Positions 11,581-23,024 of a DNA stretch of 64,000 nt are shown here, piece after piece. Under the pieces are notes generated by a model. That model was not told the DNA's origin. It did not search any database and saw only the letters and a list, made by a program, of their open reading frames with translations. Numbering within the stretch: position 1 is the stretch's first letter; each line of letters opens with the position of its first letter. Source of the DNA: Sipunculus nudus. Lineage: Eukaryota > Annelida > Sipuncula > Golfingiida > Sipunculidae. Where the stretch lies: assembly GCA_026874595.1 (NCBI GenBank), contig CM049322.1, forward strand, positions 3,641,900 through 3,705,899, read 5' to 3'. Made by a program: the position numbers and the translations under genes.

Positions 11581-11957
11581 TTTCTGAACGTTTAAATCAC
11601 CCCTTTATACATTTCATGCCTGAATGCAGTGAAGCCAAAATGCTGTAAATGATTAGGTTTTCGTGATTTTCTCTTTTGCAGTATTATGCGTATTTTTTTC
11701 TTGTCATTTAAATTTATTGTACAATATTATTCGTTGATTTATAATATGATTGTTTTGTCTTTTGGACCAAATGTATAACGTACATGATATGATTCAGTAA
11801 AAATGACTGTTCATATAAGATTTTAGCAATACTTATATACTCTTTGGCATGCATCTCGAATTTGAAAACCTCTCCAATAAACAAAAATAGCAAACAACAA
11901 GACCCCCCCCCCCCCCACCTGCCCAACCCAATCAGTTTTAAAAATGCATTTGTATAC
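11578..11957 (+). repeat. Dispersed repeat, right half (partner at 62377-62762)
   Basis: Matches 62377-62762: GTATTTCTGAACGTTTAAAT, GCCTGAATGCAGTGAAGCC, TTATAATATGATTGTTTTGT, AACAACAAGA, a C run, then CAATCAGTTTTAAAAATGC and TTTGTATAC, where both copies stop matching. It abuts the previous match, so 11075-11957 may be one element of about 880 bp of which the other loci keep only halves. Its right edge lies 33 bases before the large exon's ATG and it supplies the pyrimidine tract upstream of the possible acceptors. Confidence 0.85.
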
Positions 11958-11989
11958 AGAGCACATGTGGGTGGCGCCAGGTGTCTTCC

Positions 11990-14900
11990 ATGGATGTTGG
12001 TAACGAAGGGGAGGAGTTGGATCAGGTTCGTGCTGAGCCTGACGGGATGGCGAGTGAGGATGCGCATTTCCCCTGCTGGGACCATTACAGCGACGTTGAA
12101 GCTGATTGGGAGGATGCTGGATGTTCGTCACGTTCGGGGGCCGAAGAAGAAGTGTGCTGCAATGTGATGGGTACCGCCACTGGTGAAGGCTGCGACGCCG
12201 CAGCAGCCACTGTGTACAATGACAGTTACAAGTGTACACAGGGTGACACAACAACAGTGCAAGGTGTCCGTCGATCACTGTTAGCAGCTGTGAAGACGGA
12301 GATGAATGGGATTGTGAAGAAGGAGCAAGTCCGTACGGTGATGAATCAGATGACGCATCAGATGATATCTATAACAACAACACAACAGGCTAAGGGCACT
12401 AATGATGATGACGATGATGAAGATGGTGTCCGGCAAGATGAGGAAACAGAAAGTGATTCTTATGCATGTGGTTTATTGGACGATGAACTGATATGCTTCA
12501 CAGATGATAGTGAGGATGAGGATGATATTTTCTATTTCATTGATAACTCAGATAAATCACGCTCTATTGTCACTATCAGTAGTAAACTTGTGTCTGATCC
12601 TGAAGAATGTGAACCACAAGGTGCCTGTAGGGCTCCTGTCTCTCAAGCCACGTCACTGCCAAATTCTAACCGTTCAAAATCTGGGGTGTGTTGGGGCTGT
12701 GATTCGTACAGCAGTAACCAGTACTGTATCAGTCCAGAACTGCAGGCAGCTGGGGCAGGCTGCTCGGGGATGGAGGCTGCCGGAGCACGCAGTCTTCTTT
12801 ATGATGAACATCCCACTTCTGCCACCACAGCCACTGGAGATTTATGTGGATATAATTGTTCTAGTTCTGCTAATGCTCACCAGATGTCACTTCCTCCCTT
12901 ATCGGCTCACTCATCTGACGTTGGGCCTGGAGAGGTTTGTCGCCGTGATTATACCCATCATGTGTTAAACGATTTGTCAGCCGCCGCAGCAGAGCCTCTT
13001 TTTCGAAATGATGAAACTGAAGAAGGAAAAGGAAAGAATACATTGAATAATCGCAAAGGTCAGTCTGGAGGAGGAGGTGAGAAGCAGGGTAAGCTAGAAA
13101 TGACAAGGAATAATTTTAGTGTCAAGAACAATATGTATAAAGTACAAAAAGAAGAACATGTGTCCATGAGTTTGAGCATGCCTGCTGCACCTGATGTTGA
13201 GCAACCTTCGACATCAAGGGGCCGCCCTGCACTTGACAGATCATTACCAGAACAAAGTAAAAGTGTACACAGAGACCAAGCCTTAGTTCAGAGCACCTTC
13301 ACTAGGGGGCTCTCCTCACAAGAAAATGCACTTGGTGATCAAGGTAAAACTGTGTGTAGAGAGAAAGACCGCTCAGCACATTATGGTCAAAGGACGATTA
13401 CAGAAAGTAGCACATTACCGACCAGAGAAAGCTCAAAGCGACGGTCAGGGTCTCGTGCAAAAAATAAAGCCCGTCTCTGTATCAGTATGGGGTTGTCATC
13501 ACAGCGTCAGTATTACCAAAACCCGCCAGTAGAAACCTCAGATGAGGACGAGTTCTTTCTGCACCACCGAATGTATGACGATTACAGCTCCAGAGGCCAC
13601 ATGCATTCAAACAGCGCAACCTTACCCCACAAAGACCTGGCCACAGGCAGGGATTTAAATCTTGGCCAGTTAGACAGTACCCCTCCTGACCAGGCACAGT
13701 TTTACAACGAGGCGATTGGACGACAGCCTGATCTCATGCTTGATTTACCTGTGGAGGATCTGTCGGGATCACAGGACACTGGTGCCATCAGCAACCGGGC
13801 AGTGATTGGAGCACCGTTGTTAGATGAGGCAGCAGGTGGGAGTTCACCTACAGCTGAGCTGTCACTGAACCCTGAACCCAGTGCAGATAAAGAGGACAGA
13901 AGTATGGTAGTAGAAAAGACTGGTGATGAAAATGAAACAGCAGCATCTCAGAATGATCAAATAACTTACAACCCAGAACCTGATCCAACAGAATCACCAC
14001 AAATCTCTGATTTCATTCAGGCATCAGCAACAAATCAAATGGAAGGACCAGAACAAGAAAGGCAGCGTACAATGACTAAAACCATCAGTGTCAGTGCTAT
14101 TACAGATGAGAACTTTCTCATGTCTGAATGTGCATTAGAGGAACCTGAGAGATCAGTCAGAACTGCATCGGAAATGCTGCCCAATAACCTCTCACCACGC
14201 AGTGCTCGTAACAAACCCGCTGACCCTGAGACAAAAAATGTTACCACTGACTCAAACAGACCAATTACCACTGGTGATAAAACACCGCCACACATTCCCG
14301 CTAACAGAAGCTCGACTGAGTACACATGTGCCACCCTGCCACGCAGTTTCTCTCACCGTTCAAAACAAATTCGTTCAATGCGTGACCATGGGAGTCTGAT
14401 TGCACGGAGCCCTCGAGTACGAAATCTCGCACAAGATGCTGACTCAGCCGAACCAGTTGTGTCTAATGTCATCAGTGCTGCAACTTTGCCTAAAAATTTT
14501 GTTGTGCGGCGAAAGCAGCATAATAGGAATAACCACCCAGACTCCTCACCAGTTAGTGCCAATAATAGCCCACAAAGGGGAGAATGTACATCTCGGCGTA
14601 ACCATGACAGCATGGTACAGGGTGCTAATACTGTACCTAGAAATTTTTCTGTCAGGAGGCGGCATAGCCGTGATCGTTACTCAAGGTCAAGGTCTCGTGA
14701 TCCAAGCGCAGAATCTGTTGCTGGTGAAGATCATAATGGCAAACCTATTAACTGTACCCCTCGTGTGTCTTGTACTTTGCCTAAAAACTTTGCAGTTCGA
14801 CAGAGACAGGGAACAAATCACTCTGTCCGATCAGACACACCCTCATCACTTCCTAGTAACGTAACCAGTGGTGAGACAAGTAAAATAAATAACCCTGAGA

Positions 14901-17900
14901 GAGCCGCCCGGCAGCATGTTACCAGTGTTTTGTCACAAGAGGAACTCTATTTTCCATTTACTTATTCAGCTTCACTGCCAAAGAGTTTTACACACAAACA
15001 CCGCAAAAAGCGGTCATCTACTGGCCATGTGGAAGAGGGTCACCGACAGTCATGGACAGGGGTGATGAATGTTGAGCGATCAAATACCAGCACAGGTTAT
15101 GAACATATGCGTAAATGGCCCCATTTTGCTACTCTATCCAAACGTTTCAGGCAGAGGTCACAGAGGTCGCAAGGTCAAATGTGCCGGCCAAACAATGAGG
15201 TGGGGTCCATATTAAATATGTCAGGGGCACGCAGCTGTTCTTCCCTTCGTGACTCCTGTGACTGTCAGTGTGGCTGTCAGAACGCCCCTCGTCGCTTGAG
15301 TGGCTCGGAGCTTGTGACAGGGCGAGGGCCGGGACCTGTGTGTGGGAGACGTAATAATCTGGCCGGTCTGACTTGCAGCTGCCAGTGTTCTTCCAAAAGT
15401 TACGAAGAAATATGCCAGAAAGGCTGTTTTATATACAACGATTTAGGAAGTCCAAGAAATGGCACAGAACCTTCCTCTAATACACTGGATAGAAGTGGAG
15501 GTGAAAACCAGAAGAACAGAAGGGGGAGTGATCCACCACAGAGGCAGGAAGATCAGTCTACTGATCCACCACCAGGTGGTAGCTATGGTGGTCAGCCATA
15601 CAGTCATCGGTGCAATGATCCTCAGTGTCAGACATGCGAATCAGGGTCACCAGAAGGTCAGACTGACGGAACGTGTCAACAGACCAGTGGTGTTTGCCAT
15701 GAAGGAGAATCCTCTAACCCTAGTGGTCAGACAGACACTCCGGGTACTTCAGCACAGGGAGCTGATGGAAAAGTTGAACACACCACCAGGTGTCACCATG
15801 GTGGTAAACATTCACAGACACACTCCGAGGTGGAAAGCCCACAGCACTGTCATTGTGAATTACCCACAGGTAACAGTGGTCACCATCTTGCTGTGAGCAA
15901 TCACCATGGCAACAAATGTGAACTGAGGCAGGGTGAAAGTCCAGATAGAATGTCTGCTGTTCATTGCAATGACTCTCTGTCCCAAGAACACCAAGGTCAT
16001 CACCAAAAAAACGGGGCGGAGTCACTGAGTCACACCCGGCAGATGGACTCAGTGACGCACACTCCGGGTAACAGGTTGCCAGCTGCTGGGTCATCAAGTG
16101 ACACAAACAAGTTAACAAGGCAACAGAGAGAAGTAGACACAGATGCAGAAGGTGTATCATCACTTCTTGATCCCGTTGCCATGGTTATACAAGCAACTAA
16201 TGAAGGTCTGGCCAGTAAGGCACGCCATGCACATGCAGCCGAGAGAGCCACTGAACAAGTTCTATTGCCGTGTGAAAAACAGCCATTAGCAGTAGTAGAT
16301 CAACGTGGTGGCAGTGCTGATCCATCCAGCAAGGTCAGGAAACAAAGTTTGACAGCAAACGAAGCAGATGGAGTCTGTTGTCAGGGAAACACACAGGGAT
16401 CATCAAGAACTGTCATAGAGAAGACGACAGGGGAATGCTCCGGGAGACACAGGTCCCCTGAGGGAGCAAGTCCCCGAGGCAGGACGGTCAAACAATCCCA
16501 TAAATCCCCCCAGCACCAGTCACATGATCAGTCTGGATCAGATAACAGGTTATTGGACAAGTCTCATAAGATGGCTCAGAGGGTGCTGGGTCAAAGGTCG
16601 CGGACATCTGATCAGGCCAAGATTGACTCTAGAGAGAACTCCATGTGCCAGCATGAGAGAGTACAAATGGATCAATGCTCTGTCCCAGAGAGTCATCCAC
16701 AAATCTCAGATCAAGAAAGTCCTCTTGTTTTACATCCGGTGGCTGATGGTGACACTAAAATGGATGATGAACACCAAGCCAGTGGTCAAAGACATTCAAC
16801 AACCAGAAATAGTAAAAAAATATGTCAGGAAGCTTCTGTTACCATGGAAACGCTGCATCGTCAGGATGCAGGTACAGATCGAGCAGTCAGTAAATCACAT
16901 GACAGGGATAAATCCCCAAAGAAAACAAGCGAGAGAGGAGAGAGAAAAAGTACGCAAACAAAGGTCAAGGACAAGCAAGAGCAAGAAAATGTGAACAATT
17001 CAGACATTAGCTGCGATCAGCAGCATCAATTTCTTGACTCAAGGCCATCACTAGAGGGCGCTGCAAGCACGGACAAACCACAGAGGAGTTTAGGCAAACA
17101 GTTAAAGTGTCAATCAGACAATCGGAGGTCATTCAGTGAAAAACGTGACAGATCTCCAGGGAATGCTTCATCCGTATGCCGAAGGCGTGAGGTTTCCCCA
17201 CGACCACACCAGAAAGGTCAAAGGTCAGATGTGGAACGATCAACACCTGCTGGTGGATCACGGGCAAGCAGTCCAAGTGTGGTCACACCAGGGGGCAGCA
17301 CTAGTCAGCAATCACTTGAAAATCAAAGGCTGCATGAGAAAGGTGTCACGAATGATGACGTGCGATGTGGGTCATCACATCAGCGGAACTATTGTGAGTC
17401 TCCTTCTCATTCTCCTGACCATAATGCCCACAGTCAGAGTTCAGTGAGGAAAGCCAATGATGGCGAGTATGATAAGAATACCCGTACGGAGGAGACTGTG
17501 GTGGAGAGACGGAGTGTTGACAGAAGAAGTAAGAGACACCGACAGGAGAATCATAGCAAAGCTTGTGTTTATGAAAGGTCAAAGGTCATGGAGCATGCCC
17601 CTACGGAACAACCTCAGCCTCAGCAACGTTGTAAGAGTTGGGCTGGGCAAGTTAGTGTTCAGTTGAATAACCATGGTTATAGCCACCTGAACCATGTTGC
17701 CTCAACAACGAGCTCATCCAGGGGCCCATGCTGTGTGGTGGATTCCAATATTTTAAACAATCAAAATGCAACCGCCATCTACTATCGACAAAGGCATGAT
17801 AGTGGGGGTAGTGGGCGTCACAAAGCTGCCCTCCAAAGGGAGCCAGTGAGGCATGGAAAAAATACTTCTGGTGAGCAGAACCGGCACAGACACAGCACAA

Positions 17901-18002
17901 GTTTTGACCATATAAACTACCGGACCCAGGCCTTCACTGCCAGTGGAGTACGTCTGAGACAGAGGTCAAAGGTTGATGCCCTCAAGTACACCCGTGAAAA
18001 AC
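11990..18002 (+). CDS. Giant exon of an unrecognised disordered protein
   Basis: Open for about 2,004 codons from ATG 11990 (TTCCATGG context). The frame is also open through 11960, so acceptors at 11959 or 11980 could extend it upstream. The exon should end at 18002, where AAAAC|GTGAGT gives a strong phase-1 donor; the TAG at 18008 is intronic. Numbered from ATG 11990: an acidic patch near 138-180 (DDDDDEDG, DSEDEDD); six spaced T-L-P-[K/R]-x-F motifs starting at 781, 831, 879, 927, 994 and 1047, with looser versions at 475 and 543; Cys clusters C1090-x-C-x-C-x-C1096, C1129-x-C-x-C1133, C1142/C1146 and C1208/C1213/C1216; a His/Cys-rich stretch 1264-1312; then a long Ser/Gln/Arg/His-rich tail with many S-P and R-S sites. 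No signal peptide, membrane segment or known folded domain is visible. Probably a scaffold-like disordered protein; function unknown. Confidence 0.9.
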
Positions 18003-18345
18003 GTGAGTAGTTAGTTCATTATTATAAATTAAGGAATAAATATTACCATACACTCGATAGGGAGGGTGAGCCTATCACAGTTGTATGTTGGTATAACTCT
18101 ATTATAGTATGTCTAAACTCAAAACTAAATTTCCCTTTGAAATTTTACATAAGGTAAGCCTCTGTAACCTCTTGGTCCCCCATGAAAAAAATTTTTATGT
18201 ATTTTATTGGAAGAGTTGAACATTGGCCCCTGAATTTTAAAATTTTCTATACTTACTACCATGAGGGAATCCCCATTAATTTATGCATGAGTTAATCCTG
18301 ATTAATTTATGCATGAGGATTCCCACTCATGTACCTAACATGAAC

Positions 18346-18351
<6 letters not shown>

Positions 18352-18394
<43 letters not shown>
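18352..18394. repeat. (TA)n microsatellite
   Basis: About 21 AT dinucleotides within the intron. Confidence 0.95.
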
Positions 18395-18397
<3 letters not shown>

Positions 18398-18708
18398 GGA
18401 CTTTCTGGAACATGGTGGTAAGCTTCTCAGATGCTGAAAATGCCTTTGTGATGCTTGCCTCTGAGGGTCCAAGTGTCCAATGCAACACCTACATTTTTTG
18501 CTGTAGGACCAAAACTGGCTCCTGTAGCAGTCACTGACCAACTCAAACAAAGTCCTAGTTCAATGTGCAAACATTTAGCTGACAATTGATATATGTTATA
18601 TAACCATACAAAAAAATAATGGCACAGTAATGTATACATGATAATGTTGTTAAATGTTTTACATTAACCTTCAAAATTTAACACAGAACCCCTTCCTTTA
18701 GGATGCTG

Positions 18709-18711
<3 letters not shown>

Positions 18712-18798
<87 letters not shown>
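18712..18798. repeat. (TA)n microsatellite, interrupted
   Basis: About 87 bases of AT dinucleotides with one AAAT interruption near 18752, within the intron. Confidence 0.95.
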
Positions 18799-18802
<4 letters not shown>

Positions 18803-20556
18803 TGTCCATTCGCAGAAAAGTATTGATGAATGCAGGTGTTGAGTGAATGTTTAGTAAATATTATTTTTTAGGGATTAGTATACTGAAACAAATTTGTGTG
18901 TATGTACACATGATTTTATGGGGGGGAGGTATTTTAAATGGATGGATTACAGTGGGTTTTGGTGACTGTGTTTGCATGATGTAACCTTCTGCTTGGCATG
19001 TAAACTTGCTGTGTTGTCTTCTTAACTGACATTTTTTTACTGTTGTTATATTAATTTACAGTTTCATGTGAGGGAACCATTACAATTCATCGATACATCT
19101 AATGTTTCCAAAATTTTAAATTGCAGTAATTATTCAAGATATGTATGGATTTAAAATTCAACACAACTGTATGTAATTGATATAACTACATTCAACACAA
19201 TTTAGGTACATATTTACATATTGTAAAACTTGTGTCAGTTCTCAGAAGTATATCATTGGATTGCCCTGAAAAGTGGTATGATTATTAATAATAGAGACTT
19301 TAAAGGGGCCCAATTACCTGTTTGACCTTTATAAACTAAAGGTAATCCCTTGGAGCTTTTATAAAAATAGGCCAGAAAAGATGGATGTCACCACACACAG
19401 GTTGTTTGCTTTGTTTATATCAACATGTTTATAATACGTGGGGCCAACCAAAATAAAACAAATTCAACAAGGCCATCTGGTAGCAAGTCAGATAAGCCAG
19501 AGCTTCGCAAATGGCATTTTGCAACAAGTCACCTGTCTACCTCTGCCTATATGCAACCTTCCACCTATGGTTACATGTTTCTCCCGTTTGTCAACATTGC
19601 TATGTTTACAAACATGTAGTTGATAAACAAGTTTATACCTTGTCCAAGAAGGTGTTGTAGGAACTTTTCACAACCAAAATTACCCTTAGATCAATAGTAT
19701 ATACACAGAGGAAGCTAGAAATCACATAAATTCTTTTTCAAAAGGTAGGTGAATGGTTACCTTTAAGAAGTAGAACCATAAAATTCTACACACAGAAGAT
19801 CTATCTATGAATATAAAGGATACATCTTTTACCTATGCACACTGCATGCTATTATGCATTTGCCTGGGAATTCCTGCCTGGCAGTTTATGCCTGGGAATT
19901 TTAAATTACAAAAAGAAATAAGTAAATGGAGCAAATATAAAGCATGCCTTTATAACATTATATACATGTAATTCAAAATATAACCAACAGAAGGTATTTG
20001 TCAGTGAAAAATATTGCCAAACCTGTTCATCCATTTTGCTGTGTAGTATCCATGATGTGGCATTGTAAATATAAACATAAATTTTTGCACATGCTTCCTT
20101 GGATAGTTTATGTGATACAACTGTTATCAGAATTGATGAAGGTGCATGAATATGCAATGTGATCATCCAGCGATTCTTTTTATGGCCATTTCAAGTGAAC
20201 ATTCTAGTTGGAGAGGTCTCCACCCTAGGGGCTTCTAAAGTAACTATAAAGTGGATAGGGAGGTGTTTTAATAGTAATAATTACAAATTTCGAGGTTTTT
20301 TAAAGGTCATTTTGAATATTTCATTTTACGCATTTATTAAATGTTAGGTATACTATAGGATTTCTGTCTCACTAGTTAAATAATTTACTCACTTTTACAG
20401 GGTATTTTAGGGGTAAAGTGTCAGTTTATAAAATACAATCAACTTTCAATGGGAAAACATGGACCTAAGTAGTATTATATAAAGAATTACAGGATCTACC
20501 GTTCCCTAAAGCAGCATCACATTCCACATCATTAACTTAGAAGAAGCAGACATTAG

Positions 20557-20727
20557 ACGGGTCGTGTAACAGCCGTACTGTTGATAGCCCAGGAAACCAC
20601 ATTCCAGTCAACAGCCCAGTTTCTCGTGTAAAATCAATACTAGGTCAGGTTGATAAAAACTCTCCAGAATCAACACTATCACCAACAACAACGGACAACC
20701 GCTTCAGCTGCCTAAACCTCCTGATGG
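20557..20727 (+). CDS. Candidate internal or alternative last exon
   Basis: An unusually GC-richer open frame in AT-rich intron. The acceptor CATTAG|AC at 20556 gives phase 1, matching the giant exon's donor. The encoded stretch is Ser/Pro-rich (includes SPGNHIPVNSPVSRVKSILG and KNSPESTLSP), similar in style to the giant exon. The 3' end is uncertain. A weak phase-1 donor (ATGG|GTTGCC) at 20728 would join in frame to the exon at 27426. Otherwise the frame continues through the TA tract to a TAA near 20883, making an alternative terminus. There is no strong donor and no polypyrimidine-rich acceptor, so it may also be a decayed or rarely used exon. Confidence 0.42.
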
Positions 20728-20818
20728 GTTGCCATGGCAACGCATGTTCTGCTGGCTTTGGGGTAGTATTGCCCGCCGCCTCAACAGTTTGTTTGCTACA
20801 TGGTTTATTGGATGATTT

Positions 20819-20884
20819 ATATATATATATATGTATATTATATATTATAAAATTTATATTATATATTATATATATATATATATA
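20819..20884. repeat. TA-rich low-complexity tract
   Basis: Alternating TATATA with TGTA and TTATAA interruptions, directly after the candidate exon. Confidence 0.9.
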
Positions 20885-21363
20885 ATGTTAAGAATGGGCT
20901 GATATGACCAGAACAGACAGTATTCATGTGTGTGGAAAATGTCTGTTTTCAATGAAAATTTGTACGGTCTCTTCTGTGTCTGTATGACTATGTATAACTT
21001 ATGCTATGAATTTTCACACAATATTTGTTGTATTTCATTGGCTTCCTTATGTTTGCATTTGTATTCTTATTTTTCGCAGATTGCAACATAAAGTAAAATG
21101 TTTTGTGTTCTTTGTGTCTATTTATAGTTATGCATGTCTTTTTTTTATTTTGTGTCATGTGACCCCATTTAGGTTCATTGCTTTGACAGTTGTGATGACC
21201 GTGACCAATAAGTCATGTGACTTGCATTGTGCTTCCTGATTGGTGTCTGTGGTATAGCGTACGTGCTGCCCTCTAGGTGTGGTCTAATGAAAAAGGTAAT
21301 TATTGAAATTGATCTTTGATCTCTGGCTGGTGTAATACTGAATGTGAGAGATGATTTTTTTCT

Positions 21364-22081
21364 TAGCTCAGCTGACTGAAAGTCATATGAGCTATAGTGA
21401 TCACTCTTTGTCTGTCATCCGTCTGTCTGTCCATCTGTCCTTGTCTGTTAACAAGGAACAAATCCTCCCTCTCCAGTAACTATAGATTGGGCTCATAAGT
21501 ATCACCCAGAATCATTTAAAATTTGATACAAAAGCTTCAGTATCTGTACCATCTGTACTTTTTCTCATATTTACATATTTTGTCTCTTTTTTTTGAGACC
21601 TTCAAATGATGCAGTCTGTCCACTAATAGGACACACACTGTAACCATTAGACCTAGAAACTTCTTACTGTACACTGAGGGAAGTTCTTGACAAATATCCT
21701 TGGAAACCTTAAATTAGGTAATGGTGACCTATATTTTGAGAACTTCAGGCCAATAATATGATTTTTAGCACCCTGTGAGTCAGACGGGGCACAAATTGTA
21801 TCTGATAGCCATAGCAGATTGATATAGAAACTTCAAACTTTGTATCCAGAGAATTCCTTGTAAAATCTTCTTGGAAATCTGAAATAAGGTCACAGGTCAT
21901 TGGTACCGATTTTCTAAGGATGATAAAAAAAAAAACGTGATTTTGAGCACTCTGGAACTCATTATACTCATTGTTCAAGGTTCCTTAACAAAAAACTTTC
22001 ACCAGATCATAACATCAGTTATACATACATCACCTGTGTTTCAAATTCAACTGAGCATCATGGCCCATGGACCACTAGTTT
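21364..22081 (+). mobile_element. ~720-bp AGCTCAG-hairpin family element, both ends present
   Basis: Opens with TTAGCTCAGCTGACTGAAAG and ATATGAGCTATAGTGATC, then GTCTGTCATCCGTCTGTCTG. It closes with CAACTGAGCATCATGGCCCA followed by TGGACCACTAGTTTT. The ends correspond to those at 6092 and 10219, so this is a compact family member inside the intron. There are two diverged internal blocks around CCATTAGACCTAGAAACTTC (21638) and AGATTGATATAGAAACTTCA (21814). No coding capacity. Confidence 0.65.
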
Positions 22082-23024
22082 TGCTAGAGTCTACTTTATA
22101 TAAACTTATTTATAATTATTTGCAATTATTCCTTGCTTTGCTCTGGTCATGGATGTTATAATTATTTGATTGTGCATGATGCAGATATATTTTATTATTT
22201 TCTTACAACATCACAGGAATAACAACTCCTCTGTAGCACAGTATGAATGCAGCTTTTTAGAAGAATACAAATGATTAAATTTCACTGCTTGTGTTTTTTT
22301 TTTAGTCTAAGACAGGTTGTAGTATGTAATGGGCACTGCCCATCTGTAAAATGCTAGTGTCACTGAGATTACTTACCGATGAATTTGCACAAAACTCAAT
22401 ATGACTATTGACCAATCGGCTATTTCACCCAAATTTATTTCTCAGAAATATCCATACCAGATAAAAAAATATTTACAAATGGGCTTCCTCAGCTGAATTC
22501 AATTCTAAACATAATTTTTCACATATTTAATGAGGTTAGAGGTCACAGTACCTGTTATTAGTATGCACTCTTTAGGTGCTCTTGTTATGAAAGGTCTCTT
22601 ACTGTCAGGTAGGAGGCGCTGTCCATGCCATGGAAATGTCAACGACTGTATGATTAAAACAATAAGAATCACAAAGATCTCAATCAGAGTTTCAAATTGT
22701 GTATGTGCAGAGCCAGGAATATCCATTGGTCATACAGGGTCAGATCAAGGATTCTTGAAATGGGAAATAGGGGGTTCCAACCCAGGAAAAGTAATAAAAT
22801 TTTAAAAAACTAATAAAAAGGTCCTATCATCTGAGAAGAGGTTGCAAGAGGGGCCCCTGGCTGCAGATGGTTGGGGGGGTGGGGGTGGTGGGGGGGGGGG
22901 GGGTGACCAAACCGCTGGGCCCCAGTATGGATCTCCCCTGATATTGGTGGTAATTGAGTCACTGAAATAGATCTCTGAGGATTTTCAAGACCTAACATAT
23001 TAAACTTACAATTTATGATCATTC
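22082..23024. other. Intron sequence with a G-rich tract
   Basis: Mostly unremarkable AT-rich intron. A stretch near 22735-22800 (GGGTCAGATCAAGGATTCTT, GGGGGTTCCAACCC) looks like the edge of a dispersed repeat. At 22873-22903 there are four adjacent G runs of 7, 5, 2 and 13 separated by single T's, which could form a G-quadruplex on the + strand. Confidence 0.55.

Larger units (their letters stand above)
18003..20556. other. Intron sequence after the giant exon
   Basis: Begins with the GTGAGT donor. It contains (TA)n tracts at 18352-18394 and 18712-18798 and otherwise AT-rich sequence. The piece at 19310-19620 has a slightly longer ORF with no plausible exon boundaries and looks like diverged repeat. 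No other gene seen. Confidence 0.7.

Noticed and set aside
12504-17900. Several 60-156 codon ORFs in other frames within the giant exon
   Set aside because: Shadow frames of the 2,000-codon reading frame; no independent start or splice support.
22530-22805. 91-codon plus-strand ORF in the long intron
   Set aside because: Its end overlaps a repeat-like segment (GGGGGTTCCAACCC) and no compatible splice sites were found.
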